From: Knoxdaviesia capensis | Lineage: Eukaryota; Ascomycota; Sordariomycetes; Microascales; Gondwanamycetaceae | Assembly (NCBI GenBank): GCA_001510575.1 | Contig: LNGK01000004.1 | Location: 3,594,667-3,658,666 of the forward strand | Direction: 5' to 3' | DNA length: 64,000 bases | Shown: positions 33,939 through 46,097 of the stretch, piece after piece | Numbering within the stretch: the first letter of the stretch is position 1 | Layout: each line of letters begins with the position of its first letter | Notes under the pieces: generated by a model | The model's database searches: none | Told to the model about the DNA's origin: nothing | The model's input: the letters and a program-made list of their open reading frames with translations, nothing else | Program-made: the position numbers and the translations under genes

Positions 33939-36064
33939 ACGACTAAACGGCTGCCCCTTTCTTTTTTCCTTCAAGATCTTGTACGAATCTTTTTTACTTT
34001 TTCTTTTTCTTTTCTTCTCATAATATTCAAGCACTTCTAAGCCCGAAGGCCCTTCCTCTTTTTTCATCTTCATTTTTTGCACGGTTTTCATGGACCTTGT
34101 ACAAACCTACACCACCCTCCCACCGCCAGGGAGCAAAAAGGGAGTCCGTTAACTGGTTCCCGCCTCCTCGCTGCACTGCTGGGCTGACCGCTTTTGGTTT
34201 CGTTGCAGCTATATATAATGTACTTCTACACCCTGGGCTGGATGTTTAGAAATGTCTTCTTCGTGCTTTTCCTTTCTCTTTCTTGTTACTTTTTTTTTTC
34301 TTACTTTGGGATCGTGGTATTTCAATGACGGCGGGCTATGGTTTTTGTTTTTGCTTGCGCATTGGTGGGCGAGGAGATAGTTGTAAAGAGCGGGCAGTTT
34401 TGATTTTCTCTTATATTCTTGGTTGCTCTCTTGTCTTTTCAATCGGTGATTGTGTTGCGTTCGTTCCGGGGGATATGTGCTCCTGGAGGTGACGTGATGT
34501 TTCTGAAGGAGTGGAAACCTAGGAGACATTTCTTGATAGATGGTAGAAAGTGAAAGAAAGCATGTCTGAAACCCCCGTCTCCTTCATTTGCTACTGCATG
34601 GGAGCCATAGCCGTGAGTGTCCCTTATCTCGACATATTCTCGGCCTGGACAGACCGGCCGATGAGTGTTCCCTACACACGTTATTTCCTCTTGCCTTCGG
34701 CGCAAGAAAGACGAGCGTGTCTCTGCACTTCTGTGTAACGAACTCCATGTGGATACTCTCCCCTCCCCAACCGCACATGACCCGGTCCCAGAAGGGAGAT
34801 ACGTGCATGAACCGTGGGGTGGGTGATATAACCAGAGTTGCGTGGCATGTCTGCTTCTGGAGGCCAGAACGGCAGTGCAGCGAAGATTCTCAAATGGGAA
34901 ATGGCAACGGGGTGGGTGGAGAGTGTGAGGCCCGGGGATGGTGCGATAGCCGCCGTGTCTCACAGCTCGAGAGAGACGTTCTGGTCCACCCACACCTGTG
35001 ATCCGCGAACAACCTGACGATGCCGGGCGAAGGGGGCGGCGGTGGGGATGATAGTGGAAGTGGGTTAGGGTTCAGAGCGAGGCTGGCCAGACGGGGAAAT
35101 CGACGGAACGCCACACCCGTCGGCGGCCGGCCGATTCGGTTCGTTCACATGCAACAGCAAAAGACGAAAACCAAAGATAAAAACGTTAAGGGTGCCGGTC
35201 GTGTGTACGTGTTGCCATATCAGATGAACCCCAAAACGAACGCAGCAAGACATCAGTCAGAGTTGGTCACCGGGGCACAGTTGTGGTGACGATGTCTTTT
35301 TGTGCGATGCAGCTTAGAATCGGGTGAGGCAGAAAGCCAAAAAGAAAAAGCACGCAAGGAAAAAAAAAAAAAAAAACAAGCACAGGAGGAACCTCGGGGG
35401 GAAGGAACGACCTGTCCGAGGTTCGTGTTCGTGCCTTCCACGCTCGTGGGATGTATTACAAACACTCTCACACTTCAGATTATCCCATCTGTATAAAGGC
35501 GCATTATAGTCCGGGCAGGAAGGAGCGAGAGACGGGAGAAGGAGCGAGGGGACCCGTGCTCTCTACCGGTGTGACTCTGCGAGGGGGTTTTCTATCTTTC
35601 TGTTCGTTTTTCTCTCTCTCCTTATTATATATAAATCCCGGTTATCTACAGATTCTTAAGATATTTCGAAAAGAAGGTTCCGTCATTATCATCCGTTCTT
35701 CCGCCTCTTGTCCTTGTGACTGTTCAGACTTTACCGGAATTCCAAACATCAGTTTGTTCTCAGTTGCATCCATAGTCCCATCGTTCTCGAGATATCATAT
35801 CCGGCTTTTGCTGTCGTCTTGATTTGCAGAGATATCAGTATTGGTGGTGAGTCGGCGTCACCGGCGGAGTGTTTTGCGTTGAAAAGGAGATGTACTGATA
35901 CCATCTCTAGAAGATCTGTTCTCGAAGTTACTCCTCCACTCGCTCGTTTGTATACTCCAGTTTGGGGCCCGTATTACTTCGCGTGTTCCCGAGCCACAAG
36001 CACCTCAATACTTTTCCAATCATTCAGTACAAACAACATAGCCCTCGACAAAATCACGGCGGCC
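33939..36064. other. Intergenic, upstream of the PLAC8 gene
   Basis: A 2.1-kb stretch with no supported gene. Contains gggttagggtt at 35062-35072 and an A run at 35360-35376. Confidence 0.5.
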
Positions 36065-37814
36065 ATGGATGAGGGATGGCCACACGTGGACGCTGGACGG
36101 CTTTGCCGGCAAAGCTTCATATGTCCGGCATTTGTGTTTGGCCAGACTCGCGCGCGTCTCGACAGTCTGGAGTATGGCGGCGACGGCGTCTCCGGCATAT
36201 CGGAGACTTACACGCAGTCGGCTGCGTGCTGGACGTGTGTGGGGGTGTCAGCAATACTTGGTATGTTGTCTTCCCCTGAATATGTCGGTTGACGACGGTA
36301 TGGGCAATGAAGAACACGTATAATTAACGGTAAATCCAGGCTGGGGTTATTATATCGGCGCGGAACGGACCCGGATCCGCGAACGATGCGGCATCCGGGG
36401 CTCGCCGGTTGAAGACGTTGTGACGTCCTGCTTCCAGCCGTGTTTCGCCATCCTGCAGCACGAACAAACCGTCCGAGACTACTGCTTCAATAACGACGTC
36501 GTCACCAGCCAGCCAAGACCCGCAGTGCCCATGCCACTGGTCGAAGTCTCGGCGCCGCCGCCGAGTTATATCATAGACGCCGTGGTGGGCCACAGACGAA
36601 TCAGCCGCAGAGCCTCACAGAGCCTGATCATTCCCCCGGAACCGCGACCTGGGTCCTCGCAACGGCCCATTGCGCCGTTGTTTCGAAACCCCCAAGCGGG
36701 CGCCAGCTTTGACAGCATTCTGTCGGAGGAGTTCTCGGAAGAAAGCTGGACGGTCGAAGTCCACCCGATCGGTGTGGTTGGTGAGACAGGTCGTGCGCCC
36801 CCCAAACCCGCGCGGATACATCGACACCGGCGGACGCAGAGCGACCCTGTTAATCGCCCTGATCAGTCAAAGGACACCAGCATGGCTGAATCAGACGAGG
36901 GTGAGGCAGGGCAGGCTCCCCTACGGTCGGAGTCTTGGCCACGGCCTGCGGACAACCAAGTTCCCGAGTCCAAGGCGCCGCCACCGGATTTCAAAGAGCG
37001 AGATGGATGCTCGGTGTCATCAAATAGCACCCCCAGTGAGACCGGGTCATGGCGGTCGTCTGCGCCTGGAACTATGCCCACAGCTGGAGCCCGCCTTCCC
37101 CCGTGTGAGTTGACCGACGCGGCCGTACGCATGCACCACCCGCACCTGTCCGACCGGAGCTCGCGGCGATCCAACGCCCGCAGTAGCTCCGACGGAGGCA
37201 CAATGCGCATCTCCGTCCCAAACCTCGATGAGCGGCCGAGCCCGCCCGGGCAGTCGGGACTGCACGGCTCCGGCGCGTGCTGCGACCAGAGTGCTCCGGT
37301 CTCCATCGCCATGGTCAGGGTCGATGAGGTCCCCTTCCCTGTAACCGACAGTGACTTTTTCCCGCTGGGTAAGATGCCGGCCATCGACCCGGCGGGGACT
37401 ACCAAGTCGCACCGGAAAACAAAGTCGCGGGCGACCTTGCTGTCAGCGGCCCACTGGCTCCGTCGCTGGATCGTCCCACAGCAACCACAACCACCACCAC
37501 AGCCGCTGGGACCGCTCACACCCCGACCGCACATATCAGCCCCCATCCCCATTCCAGCCCTACCGCCCCTGCCGCCCGTGGCAGCCGTCCCCCAGCGCAC
37601 ATTGGTCTCCCAAGGCCGGCCGGCCGGCCCGATCGCCCCGCTCTTCGTCAAACCCGGGTCGGTGTCGTCGTTCTCATCGGCGCTGTCGCGCGACTTTGCG
37701 TTCCCGCAGTTCCAGCCAACGTCAGCGACCGACACCGGCGTCGAGACGGAGATTGAGACGGGGACGGAGTCGGATTACTCGGATTTTGAGGTGCAGGCTG
37801 CGCAGTTTGGGTGA
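36065..37814 (+). CDS. PLAC8-domain protein with long disordered C-terminal tail
   Basis: Two exons (36065-36260, 36340-37814) join in phase 1 to give 556 aa. The 36065 ATG is the first in frame. The N-terminal 110 residues form a Cys-rich PLAC8 domain: CPAFVFGQTRARLDSL matches the CPC-x2-FGQ motif, a CW..C pair follows, and the second half has SCFQPCFAILQHEQTVRDY. Only with the intron removed are both halves joined. PLAC8 proteins are small membrane-associated factors linked to cell size or metal handling in plants, and are poorly known in fungi. The first conserved motif has Ala in place of the usual second Cys. The remaining 440 residues are Ser/Pro/Arg-rich and probably disordered. A short block is duplicated: PIAPLF followed by a Ser-Phe-Ser-Leu-Ser-Phe pattern at residues 175-200 and 496-521. 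Confidence 0.8.
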
Positions 37815-39389
37815 GACGTTCCATGTGGGAGAGCGGGGTGGGGGCAGAAGTGTGAGTGATGGGGGTACATAATTATTGTTTCTCCGTCTGGGCGGGTTTG
37901 TGATTTCAAAGTTGAAGTTCAGGGGCTCTAGCTCTCGTTCATACGGCGAAGAAAGGAGGGTGTTTCTTGGTTCTTGGTTTAGGGGGGCTGTTCTTTGGAA
38001 AAGAAAAGGGATGTGCTTCTGTGAAAAGGGGGCTGGACAAACCCCGAGGATCCAGAGTGAGGTAGATATTGTTATTCGGTAGAAATAGCTTTTTTTCTTC
38101 TTTTTTTCCCGTCTTTCGTTAATAGACCCGGAATCGCTTCTTCTCGTCACCCACACCGTGACAGATGCAAGAAAAGAAAGGGGGAGTTCTTCAAGGCCTG
38201 TATTCACAGATCTCGGCTCGTTGTCCGTTCCGGGCGGGATGGCAGCTGCGTATAAAGCCCACCACACAACGGAAACCGGAGGTCACATATCGCCTAGGAT
38301 TGGGTGTCTGTGAGAATCCACGGAGCGCTCTATTCTTCTTCTTCTTAAAAGGCTCTATTCACGAAATAACCCGCAAGATACGGTGCGTGTTCCCCCCTAT
38401 GTCCCCTCCAAATAGCGTCCACTCTCTTTCCGAGGACATAAAACCACCACCCCCTCCCCCCCTCTCCCATTCTCGCCAACCCACCGAGAAAAAACTGACA
38501 AGATCCCGCAACGAACTGCAACGAGATATATAAAAAAAAGATACACATGTGAGAGATCATGATGACCACCGCAGAAAATAAATATTTTTTTTAATCTCAA
38601 TTACAAATGCAATAATAATAAAAAGAGGAAGGATGGGGAACTTTGCTGAGAACAGAAAAGAAGCAAGAAAAGGAAAAATATGGTAAGGAGTGTGTGTGTG
38701 TATGTAGCCGTCATTCTCGTGATCATTAGCAAGACGAATAAAGGAAAGAACAGGAAAAGAAAGGAAAAAGGAGAACCCCGACGACTGAAGACCGAACTTG
38801 GAATAGAAGAAACCCCAGAGCTTATTTGAGCATTGGGGCCATACAAAAAAAAAAGGCCGTCCCCTGCCATTTCATTTCATGATGGACGGAGGCACTCCGG
38901 CCTGGCAGGGCACCACCACCACGCATTGCTAATTTAGGACACTTGGAACGTTTTGAAGGGTTAGGATAGGGGGGCAAGCATCAAAAGTGAGAAGAAGGGG
39001 AGACGACGCTCTGCATTTCGACGAAGAGAGGGGGGGGGGGGGGGGGNNNNNNNNNNNNGGGGGGGGGATGTAGGGTATAATGAGCAACACCGAAGAAGAA
39101 AAGGATCAAGGGGGAGGGGGGGTGATGGTGGTGGAACGAAGATCAGATTAAGAAGAACAGGAGAGGCCAGCTAAAATTGAGATGGTCAACTCATCTGGTG
39201 TTCTGTGATTCTCCTCAACTTTCTCTCCGATCCGACTCAAAGAAGAAAACAAAACGACAAATATGCCCAAGTAAAAGAAACGCCTTATGTTTGATTTCCC
39301 CGCCAAGAACGAAAAATAAACCACAAAAGCAAGAAAACGTTAACAAAAGAAAGTACGGAGAAACTAGTTGGAACTACCCTCTAGAAGCT
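37815..39389. other. Intergenic, with G-run and sequence gap
   Basis: No supported gene. A- and GA-rich sequence surrounds the G homopolymer and N gap described separately. Confidence 0.5.
39030..39067. other. G homopolymer interrupted by a 12-base N gap
   Basis: About 17 G, then 12 N (39047-39058), then about 9 G. The gap is probably an unresolved homopolymer or assembly join, so true length here is unknown. Confidence 0.9.
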
Positions 39390-40512
39390 CTAGCACGACT
39401 GGTACAGGAGTAGAGGCTCGCCAACATTCTCAATCTCCGGGATGGTGCACTTCAAGTCGAAGGCCTTGCTAAGGACGATCTTGAAGATCTTCTGCACGTT
39501 GATGCTATGGCTGGTGCTGCTGAAAATCAGGGCGGCACGCATGGCCTTTGCGAATCGGCGGGCCTGTAAGGAGAGAGAGAAGGGAAGAGAGCAGGCAGTG
39601 TTAGAAGAGGAACAAGAAAAAAAAGAAGAAAAAAAGAAAAGAGAGAAGAAGAAGGGGAAAAAAAAGGACACAACCCATGGGCGGGTATCAAGCACTGCTC
39701 ACCTGGTTCGAAATCTCCTCTTGCTCTTCTCGAGTAAAGTTCACAAAGTGGTCGTACTTGGTGCCGACCAGGATGGGAATGGCCGTCTTGTTGAAGCCGC
39801 GGCCCTGGCGGTACCACTCCTTGATGCTGTTGAGCGTGCTCTTGCGCGTCAGGTCGAACATGAACAGGATGGCCACGGCGTCGTTGCACACCAGCGGCAG
39901 CATGTTCACAAACTCGCGCTGGCCGCCCAGATCCCAGATGGAGAAGGTGATCTCGGTGTTGCGTATCGTGATCGTCTTCTCCATGAAGTTGACGCCCAGC
40001 GTTTGGATGTAGTCCTCGTCCCAGCTGCCCTCGACGTACTTGACCATCAGGCTGGTCTTGCCGATCTGCGCATCGCCCACCATGCCGACCTTGATGACCA
40101 CGTGGTCCCGGCCGTTAGCCTTGGCCGAGTCGGTGGCCGGGCCGCCGGCGGTGCTGGGGCCGGGCGCAGACGACGGGCCCGCACCGCCGGCCGGCCGCGA
40201 GGCGTAGTCGTTGTAGGCTTGGCCGGGGGCCGCCGGGCCGCGGTCGCCAAGCCCCGAGGGCGGCCGCGAGATCGAGTGTGGGATGGGCGGCGTTGCGTAG
40301 CGGCCGTGCATGTCCGCGTGTCCGTCTTCGCTCAGAGCCTTAGCGTGGCGGGGAGATCCGGCCAGGCCCTGGTCGAGTGAGTGGCTCTGGTAGTGCCCAA
40401 TCGAGGCGCGGCCGGGGCCTGAGGGTCCGGCAGACGGCGAGGCGTCTCCCATTCCGGTCATGGTGTTGTCGTCGGGGATGTCCGCAACGTGTTGCGGGTG
40501 TTCAACATCCAT
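39390..40512 (-). CDS. Septation-initiation Ras-like GTPase Tem1/Spg1
   Basis: Two exons (40512-39703, 39563-39390) join in phase 0 to give 327 aa. The GTPase domain begins about residue 138 and has the P-loop GDAQIGKTS with K152, the switch region [20 protein letters not shown] (G3) and GTKYDHF (G4). The C-terminus reads [20 protein letters not shown] and EPLLLYQ, diagnostic of Tem1 (budding yeast) and Spg1 (fission yeast), the switch of the mitotic exit / septation initiation network at spindle pole bodies. The N-terminal 137 residues are a Pro/Gly/Ser-rich extension not present in the yeast proteins as I know them. The domain lacks a C-terminal prenylation Cys box, as usual in this family. 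Confidence 0.93.
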
Positions 40513-43116
40513 GGTGTCTGGGGTTCTCTAGTTCGGAGGTAGAAAGGGGAGTGAGGGGAGGGGTGTCGAGATTATGCTCTTCGAGACACTGAGAGTCTCT
40601 GGCCAAGAAGCAAGTCTGGCAGTGCAAGAGCAGCAGTGTAATGTCGTCAAGAACGGTAAAACGTCGGTTTCGATCGATCACGTCGAAGGCGAACTGGCTG
40701 TAGTCGTCGGAGGAAGGAGATCGGAGGGCGGACCTAGGGGATGGTAGGTCCGGTGGAGGAGGAAGATTTGGCGGGAGAGAGAAATAGTTGAGAGGGGACA
40801 GTAGGGAGAAGATCTAAAGATGCAAGGTAATCATGTCCTGTCCAGTATGCTCTTCCAAGTTTTGGTTTATTCTCCGAAGGATCGTTATTGAGCCTGGATG
40901 ATTCAAGGCTTCAAACGATCAGACTACAGCCAGTTCTCACAATGTCAGTGACCTGGTCATTAGAGTGGACCAATCAACCCAGAGAAAGGAGCTCCACCAA
41001 GAAAGACTTAGAGGGACTCTAGAGATTTCCTATAATAACAGAGAAGATCACAAGATACAGCATACATACCTTAATATTGATTCAAGCCTAGGTCGAGAGA
41101 GGTCAAAGAACAAAGTGATTAGAGAAGGTCAACCTGAAAGATCAAGCAGGGGGACAAAAGAATGGGGTAAAGAAGGGAAGAAAAAGAAGAAAAAGTGAGG
41201 TGTAGTTCAGATTGACTGGAGTCAGCGGGACTAGGGTCTGAGAAGAAGTCTGGAAATTCTTAGGTTTTTGTACAGGCCCAAGGCACAGGGGGAGAGAATA
41301 GGACTCTGCTTGACTGAGAGGGTTTGAAATTGAACGAGAGAAAGTGGTGATACACCGAGCAGGAGGATGTCTTTGAGAGTTAAGAGATGGATAGAGCAGA
41401 GAAAGTCAGAATGAGTATATAGAGAGAGTAGAGAGAGAGAGAGTACAGAGACAGAGTATAGAGAGAGAGAGAGAGAGAGAGAGAGACAGTGTAGAGAGAG
41501 GGAGATACGATGATCCTAAGACAAAGCAACGAAAGTTGGTCAATGAGGGGTGGTGAGAAGAAGAGATGAGAACCAGGTGGAAAAGAATCATCAAGACGTA
41601 TTATTGGGGCACGTTCATCCCCAGGTACGTACCTGTTTACTGATGATTTGCCCAGAGCTGAAGATACTCACACACGCAGAAAGCGCGTACGGCTTTAGAG
41701 GGGTACACGCTATATTCCGTCGTGGAACTGCTTAGCGGGCCCCGGGAGGCAAATTTAGGGCTGGCGGTCGCCTATACCGCCGCCAGAGTCCCTGAAGAAG
41801 GCATTGACGCAGTTCCCTTCTTCGTATGCAATGCCATTGCTGGCTCGTTCCTTCCTCATGTAGCCCTGCATGCACCAGATTGGAATTATATTGCCATTCC
41901 ACAGACACAAGAATGAATCTCTGAATCTCTTGCCCAGTTCGTTGTCTTCAAGTCTAAGAAACGATGCAAGAATTCCCCGCGTGTTGTCCGTGTGTGTGTG
42001 CGTGGTCTTCATCCGCTGTTCAAATGGACTCCTTTTTTTTTTGGCCGTTGTTGTTATATGTTGTGGCACCTGTTGGCGTTTGTTTACAGCGCACATAACA
42101 AGCCCGCAACACGCGGACAAGAGACATGCAGACGTCCACCCGCCTGGGTTATCATGCAAGTAGCCCGCTGCCCGAAGTTGAACTCTTGTAGTATAGGTTT
42201 ATACTACTCGCAAAATACTCTGTTCATGCTCTCCCGCACTGGAAGCATCCGTGCAGTCCTATGTTCTGGTTTCTGCTCTTCCCTTGGCCAGGCGGATGCG
42301 CGAACGCGACGCGTCTTGGCGGCATAGGCGTTTGCTTAAGCACTAGCATGCTCACCACCAGAAATCCACCGCGTCTGCAATACGGGCTCAAGCCCGCATG
42401 AAAAGCGATGCCGATGGCATTTTTGCCTGACCAAGCAGCAGCGGTGTCCGTATGATTGGTTCGTCGTCCCGGAGGGCGACACCGGAGCAATATGCACGCC
42501 ATTTGAGCCCGTGCTGTTGCGTTCTCCCTAGGGTTTAACCCATCATCCTCGGCTCAGTACGTGTTCTGCCGTCCGTCCACCAGCAAAACCTCCAGCGAAT
42601 CTTCCGCCAATCCAGATTTCTGCTTCAGATCGAGCCTCATAATGCTCTATAGGCCAGATTTCTCCTGTAAAATGCCATAAACAAACTCGCAGCTGGCATT
42701 GACCCCCTCAGACACACTGACATGTGCCCTGTGTATTGTAGACCCGGCCCAACTCTTCGCTTCTCGCCGGGCCTGGCTATCGGCAGAGCCGCCGGAAGAA
42801 GCAGGTGAAAGGGAGGGAACGAAACGTAGTTCCGGGGTTTTACCGCCACAAAAAACTTTCGGGAATCGTGCATTTTCTCCAAAGTTATCTCTTATCATAC
42901 GTTTATTTTCGTTCTCTCCATTCGTTTGGTCGGTGAAGGAAAAGAAAGACAAAAAAAATCAGTCAATTCTGTGGATAACTCCGGTATAGACGAACTACAC
43001 TGACATCTCACACCCCCACGAATCCCAATCGCCCTTCATCGCTGCTGCGTCTTCTTCGTCTTCCTCTCGATCTTTCCTCTCTCTCTACTTTGTCCCACGT
43101 CCGATATCTACCGACC
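40513..43116. other. Intergenic / divergent upstream region
   Basis: A 2.6-kb divergent region between the GTPase and H-protein starts. It holds no supported gene. The middle contains the GA repeat listed separately. Confidence 0.5.
41421..41500. repeat. Imperfect (AG)n microsatellite
   Basis: About 80 bases of agagag broken by tac, aca and tat triplets. The longest clean stretch is at 41461-41486. Confidence 0.9.
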
Positions 43117-43837
43117 ATGGCTTCGATTGCGAGATGTCTGCGCGCCGCTCGGCCGCTAGTTTCCGTGGCCGCCGCCCGCCCCGTCTCGATGCGCCCGGTC
43201 GTTGCCCAACGGTTGTTCTCGACCTCCAGAATCAGTATGGCTTCCCTTCTCTACCCCAGCTTTCCACCATCAAAAGGCCGGAAGACAGTAATGTCCAGAC
43301 GGGGGGGTGCAGAGCAGTAGCCCCGGTGTCACCATATCCCGCCGCTCGCCCGCGCAATGTCCCCCGCAGGGCCCATATCACCATTGAACAACACACCGGC
43401 CGACTAACCACCCACCCCTTCCTCTCCCCTTAGGCTTCGAGAAGCGGTACACCAAGGACCACGAATGGGTCGAGATCAACGCCGAAAAGAACACCGCCGT
43501 GATCGGCATCTCCGAGTACGCCGCCGAGCAGCTGGGCGACGTGGTGTACGTTGAGCTGCCCGAGGTCGGCAAGCAGCTGGCCGCCGGCGACGTCATCGGC
43601 GCCGTCGAGTCCGTCAAGTCCGCCGCCGACATCAACTCGCCCATCTCCGGCACCGTGTCCCACGTCAACGACGTGCTCGAGGACACCCCCGGCAGCATCA
43701 ACAAGGCCCCCGAGGACGAGTCCGCCGCCGGCGGCTGGGTTGCCAAGGTCGATCTGTCCGAGTCGTCCGTCCAGGAGTACGAGGCGCTGATGGACGGCGC
43801 CGCCTACAAGACCTTCGTTGAGGAGCACGACCACTGA
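43117..43837 (+). CDS. GCV3: Glycine cleavage system H protein, mitochondrial
   Basis: Two exons (43117-43234, 43434-43837) join in phase 1 to give 173 aa. The first 40 residues, rich in Arg, Ala and Ser and free of acidic residues, form a mitochondrial presequence. The mature part has the H-protein signature KRYTKDHEWVE and the lipoyl-lysine loop GAVESVKSAADINSP with K101 as the modified lysine. The protein shuttles the aminomethyl group of glycine between the P, T and L proteins of the mitochondrial glycine decarboxylase complex. It is convergent with the porphobilinogen deaminase gene. Confidence 0.96.
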
Positions 43838-44510
43838 GCAATGGCCGGTCTTTGACTGTCTTTTTTCTGTCCTTTTTTTTTTGTTTGGAATTCGGTCTTT
43901 GGCGTAAATACTCGGTGTATGTGTGCCCCTTTTTTCAACTCTTATCCACGTATATACCTAGCCTCGCCTCTCCATTTCACGGCTTTTCAACCTGGTCGTT
44001 GTTGTCGGTTTCTCCTCCGGTCGTCACTTTTTTCCATGCCATCCCACATCGTCCGCCCTTTTCGCATTGTGGGAGAGTGAAGCGCATCCCCGGTCCCACC
44101 CCTCTCATGGCTGTTGATACGTGCACGATTCAACATATAGTCTCGTTTTTCATATCTTCCCCCTCTCTTCTAGCTTGACCGGGATTGCGGGTTTGAGATG
44201 CATCGCAGTATGTATAGGATATAAAGAGGTGATTTTCTTTTTCTTTCTTTCATATAGACGTGCCGCAAGGGACCGGAGCTTGGTTGTTTCTTTCTCCTCA
44301 CGAGCGGCTGTTCTGTTATCACTTCCGTGATTTTCAGAAAACCCGAACTCTGGTTCACTCATATAGTTCATCTTTATTAGAAGAAAATCAAAAAGAAAAA
44401 AACGCATGAAGCTGGATGTTCTGTATCAACTTTTGTTTGTTCATCTCAGCATTGTATCGTAAATACCACTAACGACAGTGCCCTCAGTACAATCATTGGC
44501 AAAGAACTGG
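43838..44510. other. Intergenic between convergent 3' ends
   Basis: T-rich 3' flank of the H-protein gene and the A-rich 3' flank of the deaminase gene. No supported gene. Confidence 0.6.
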
Positions 44511-45521
44511 TTACGTCGTGGTGATCTGCCTGGGGCCGGTCATGCGGGTGACATTTATACCGTCAAGAATCGTCTGGGCCCCCTTGCCGACCAGAGCATC
44601 CGCAACCTTCTGGCCCAGCAACTCAGCCTCCGGAGCGGTGGCAATTGTCTCCTCCAGCTCAAAGTCGACAGCCTCCGACCCGGCAACGTTGACCACTGTG
44701 GCCTTGAGCAGCAGCTTCGATTCGTCCCAGGACGTCTCCACGCCAATCGGCACGCTGCAGCCGCCCTCAAGCGCACGCATGACCGAGCGCTCGGCGGCAC
44801 ACGCCAGCATGCTCTTGGTGTCCTGGAACCCCGCGAGCAGCTCCAGCATGCGCGTGTCGCCCGCCCGCACCTCGACGCCCATGGCCCCCTGGCCGACAGC
44901 ATGCAGCACGCCGGCGGACTTCGAGTCGAGGTACTGCGCAATACGCGCATCGTAGTCCATGCGCAGCAAGCCTGCCGCCGCGAGGATGATCGCGTCGAAC
45001 GGGCCAGCGGGGTCATCCAGCTTCGCGAGCCGCGTCTGGATGTTCCCGCGCACATCTGCAAACGCCAGCCCGGGGAACCGGCGGCGCAGCTGCGCAATGC
45101 GCCGCACACTGCTCGTGCCGACCACGCTGCCGGCAGGCAGCTCCGCCAGCGACGCGTACAGCGGCGGCTCGCCGCCGGGCCGCGCCTTGAACACCACGAC
45201 GTCGCGCGGGTCCTCGCGCGCCGACACGCAGCCCAGCACGCAGTCGGCCGGCAGCGTGGTCGGCATGTCCTTCAGCGAGTGCACGATCATGTCGACCTCG
45301 CCCGCGGCCAGCATCGCCTCCAGCTCCGTCGTCCACAGGCCCTTGCCGGCGAAGTTGTACAGCGACGTCGCCTGGTCCTTGTCGCCGGCCGTCGAAATGC
45401 CGTGCACCGAGAAACTGTACTCCGGGTGCAGCTTCTGCAGGCCCTCGATGACTAGCTGCGTCTGCTTCAGCGCGAGCGCCGACTTGCGCGTGCCCACGTG
45501 GATGGTCGTGGACGCCGCCAT
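44511..45521 (-). CDS. HEM3: Porphobilinogen deaminase (hydroxymethylbilane synthase)
   Basis: Single exon, 336 aa. The enzyme joins four porphobilinogen molecules into hydroxymethylbilane in cytosolic heme synthesis. Conserved features are the N-terminal GTRKSALALKQT, the substrate-binding VHSLKDMPT, the Arg-rich GTSSVRRIAQLRR, and EGGCSVPIG with C255, the cysteine that carries the dipyrromethane cofactor. Length agrees with the family. The gene has no intron. Confidence 0.97.
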   Translation of the reverse strand: MAASTTIHVGTRKSALALKQTQLVIEGLQKLHPEYSFSVHGISTAGDKDQATSLYNFAGKGLWTTELEAMLAAGEVDMIVHSLKDMPTTLPADCVLGCVSAREDPRDVVVFKARPGGEPPLYASLAELPAGSVVGTSSVRRIAQLRRRFPGLAFADVRGNIQTRLAKLDDPAGPFDAIILAAAGLLRMDYDARIAQYLDSKSAGVLHAVGQGAMGVEVRAGDTRMLELLAGFQDTKSMLACAAERSVMRALEGGCSVPIGVETSWDESKLLLKATVVNVAGSEAVDFELEETIATAPEAELLGQKVADALVGKGAQTILDGINVTRMTGPRQITTT

Positions 45522-46097
45522 GGTGGACCTAGCCGTGCTCCTTGGGAGGATAGATATGGCGGGGTAGTGTGTGATATGATGCGATATAACAGGGCCGGCC
45601 TGTTGCTACTCAATCAGTCGAGCTAAGTGTTCAATAGAAAGACAACCGGAGTTGTGAGAGTGAGAGTGAGAAGAATCCGGATTGGGGTTGAAAGCACGAG
45701 GCTTGGCTTGCAAGCATATGACAAAATGATGGTGTGCTGATTTTTATGTTGTTCAGGTTAAGAAGGAAAAGCAAGCTTGCTGGAGAAAAATCCGGCGCCC
45801 CGCCTAAAATCGGGATCGAGAAGGTTGCTTTGCACTTACCGGGGTTATGCGACTAAAGTGGATCCAGCAATGTTAGGGGAAGGAGCAGTTAATTCGGGCT
45901 CCATAAGCACGTATTTTCAAGCAAATCTCAACCTCTTAATCTCTTCATCCTCATCTTGAAACTGACGACATACACTACTCTATCTTTATTCCCACCGAAT
46001 AGTTGAGAAAGCAAACTTCCCTTCCCATATCCCCACAAGAGCCTCCAGTCGATAAATCAAAGGCTGCTACTACATTGATTCATCCCTTCTTCCCCCG
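45522..46097. other. Upstream region of the porphobilinogen deaminase gene
   Basis: No supported gene. Presumed promoter of the deaminase plus the 3' flank of the HET gene to the right. Confidence 0.5.

Noticed and set aside
41406..41594. Ser/Leu-rich minus-strand open frame
   Set aside because: It is the translation of an (AG)n microsatellite.
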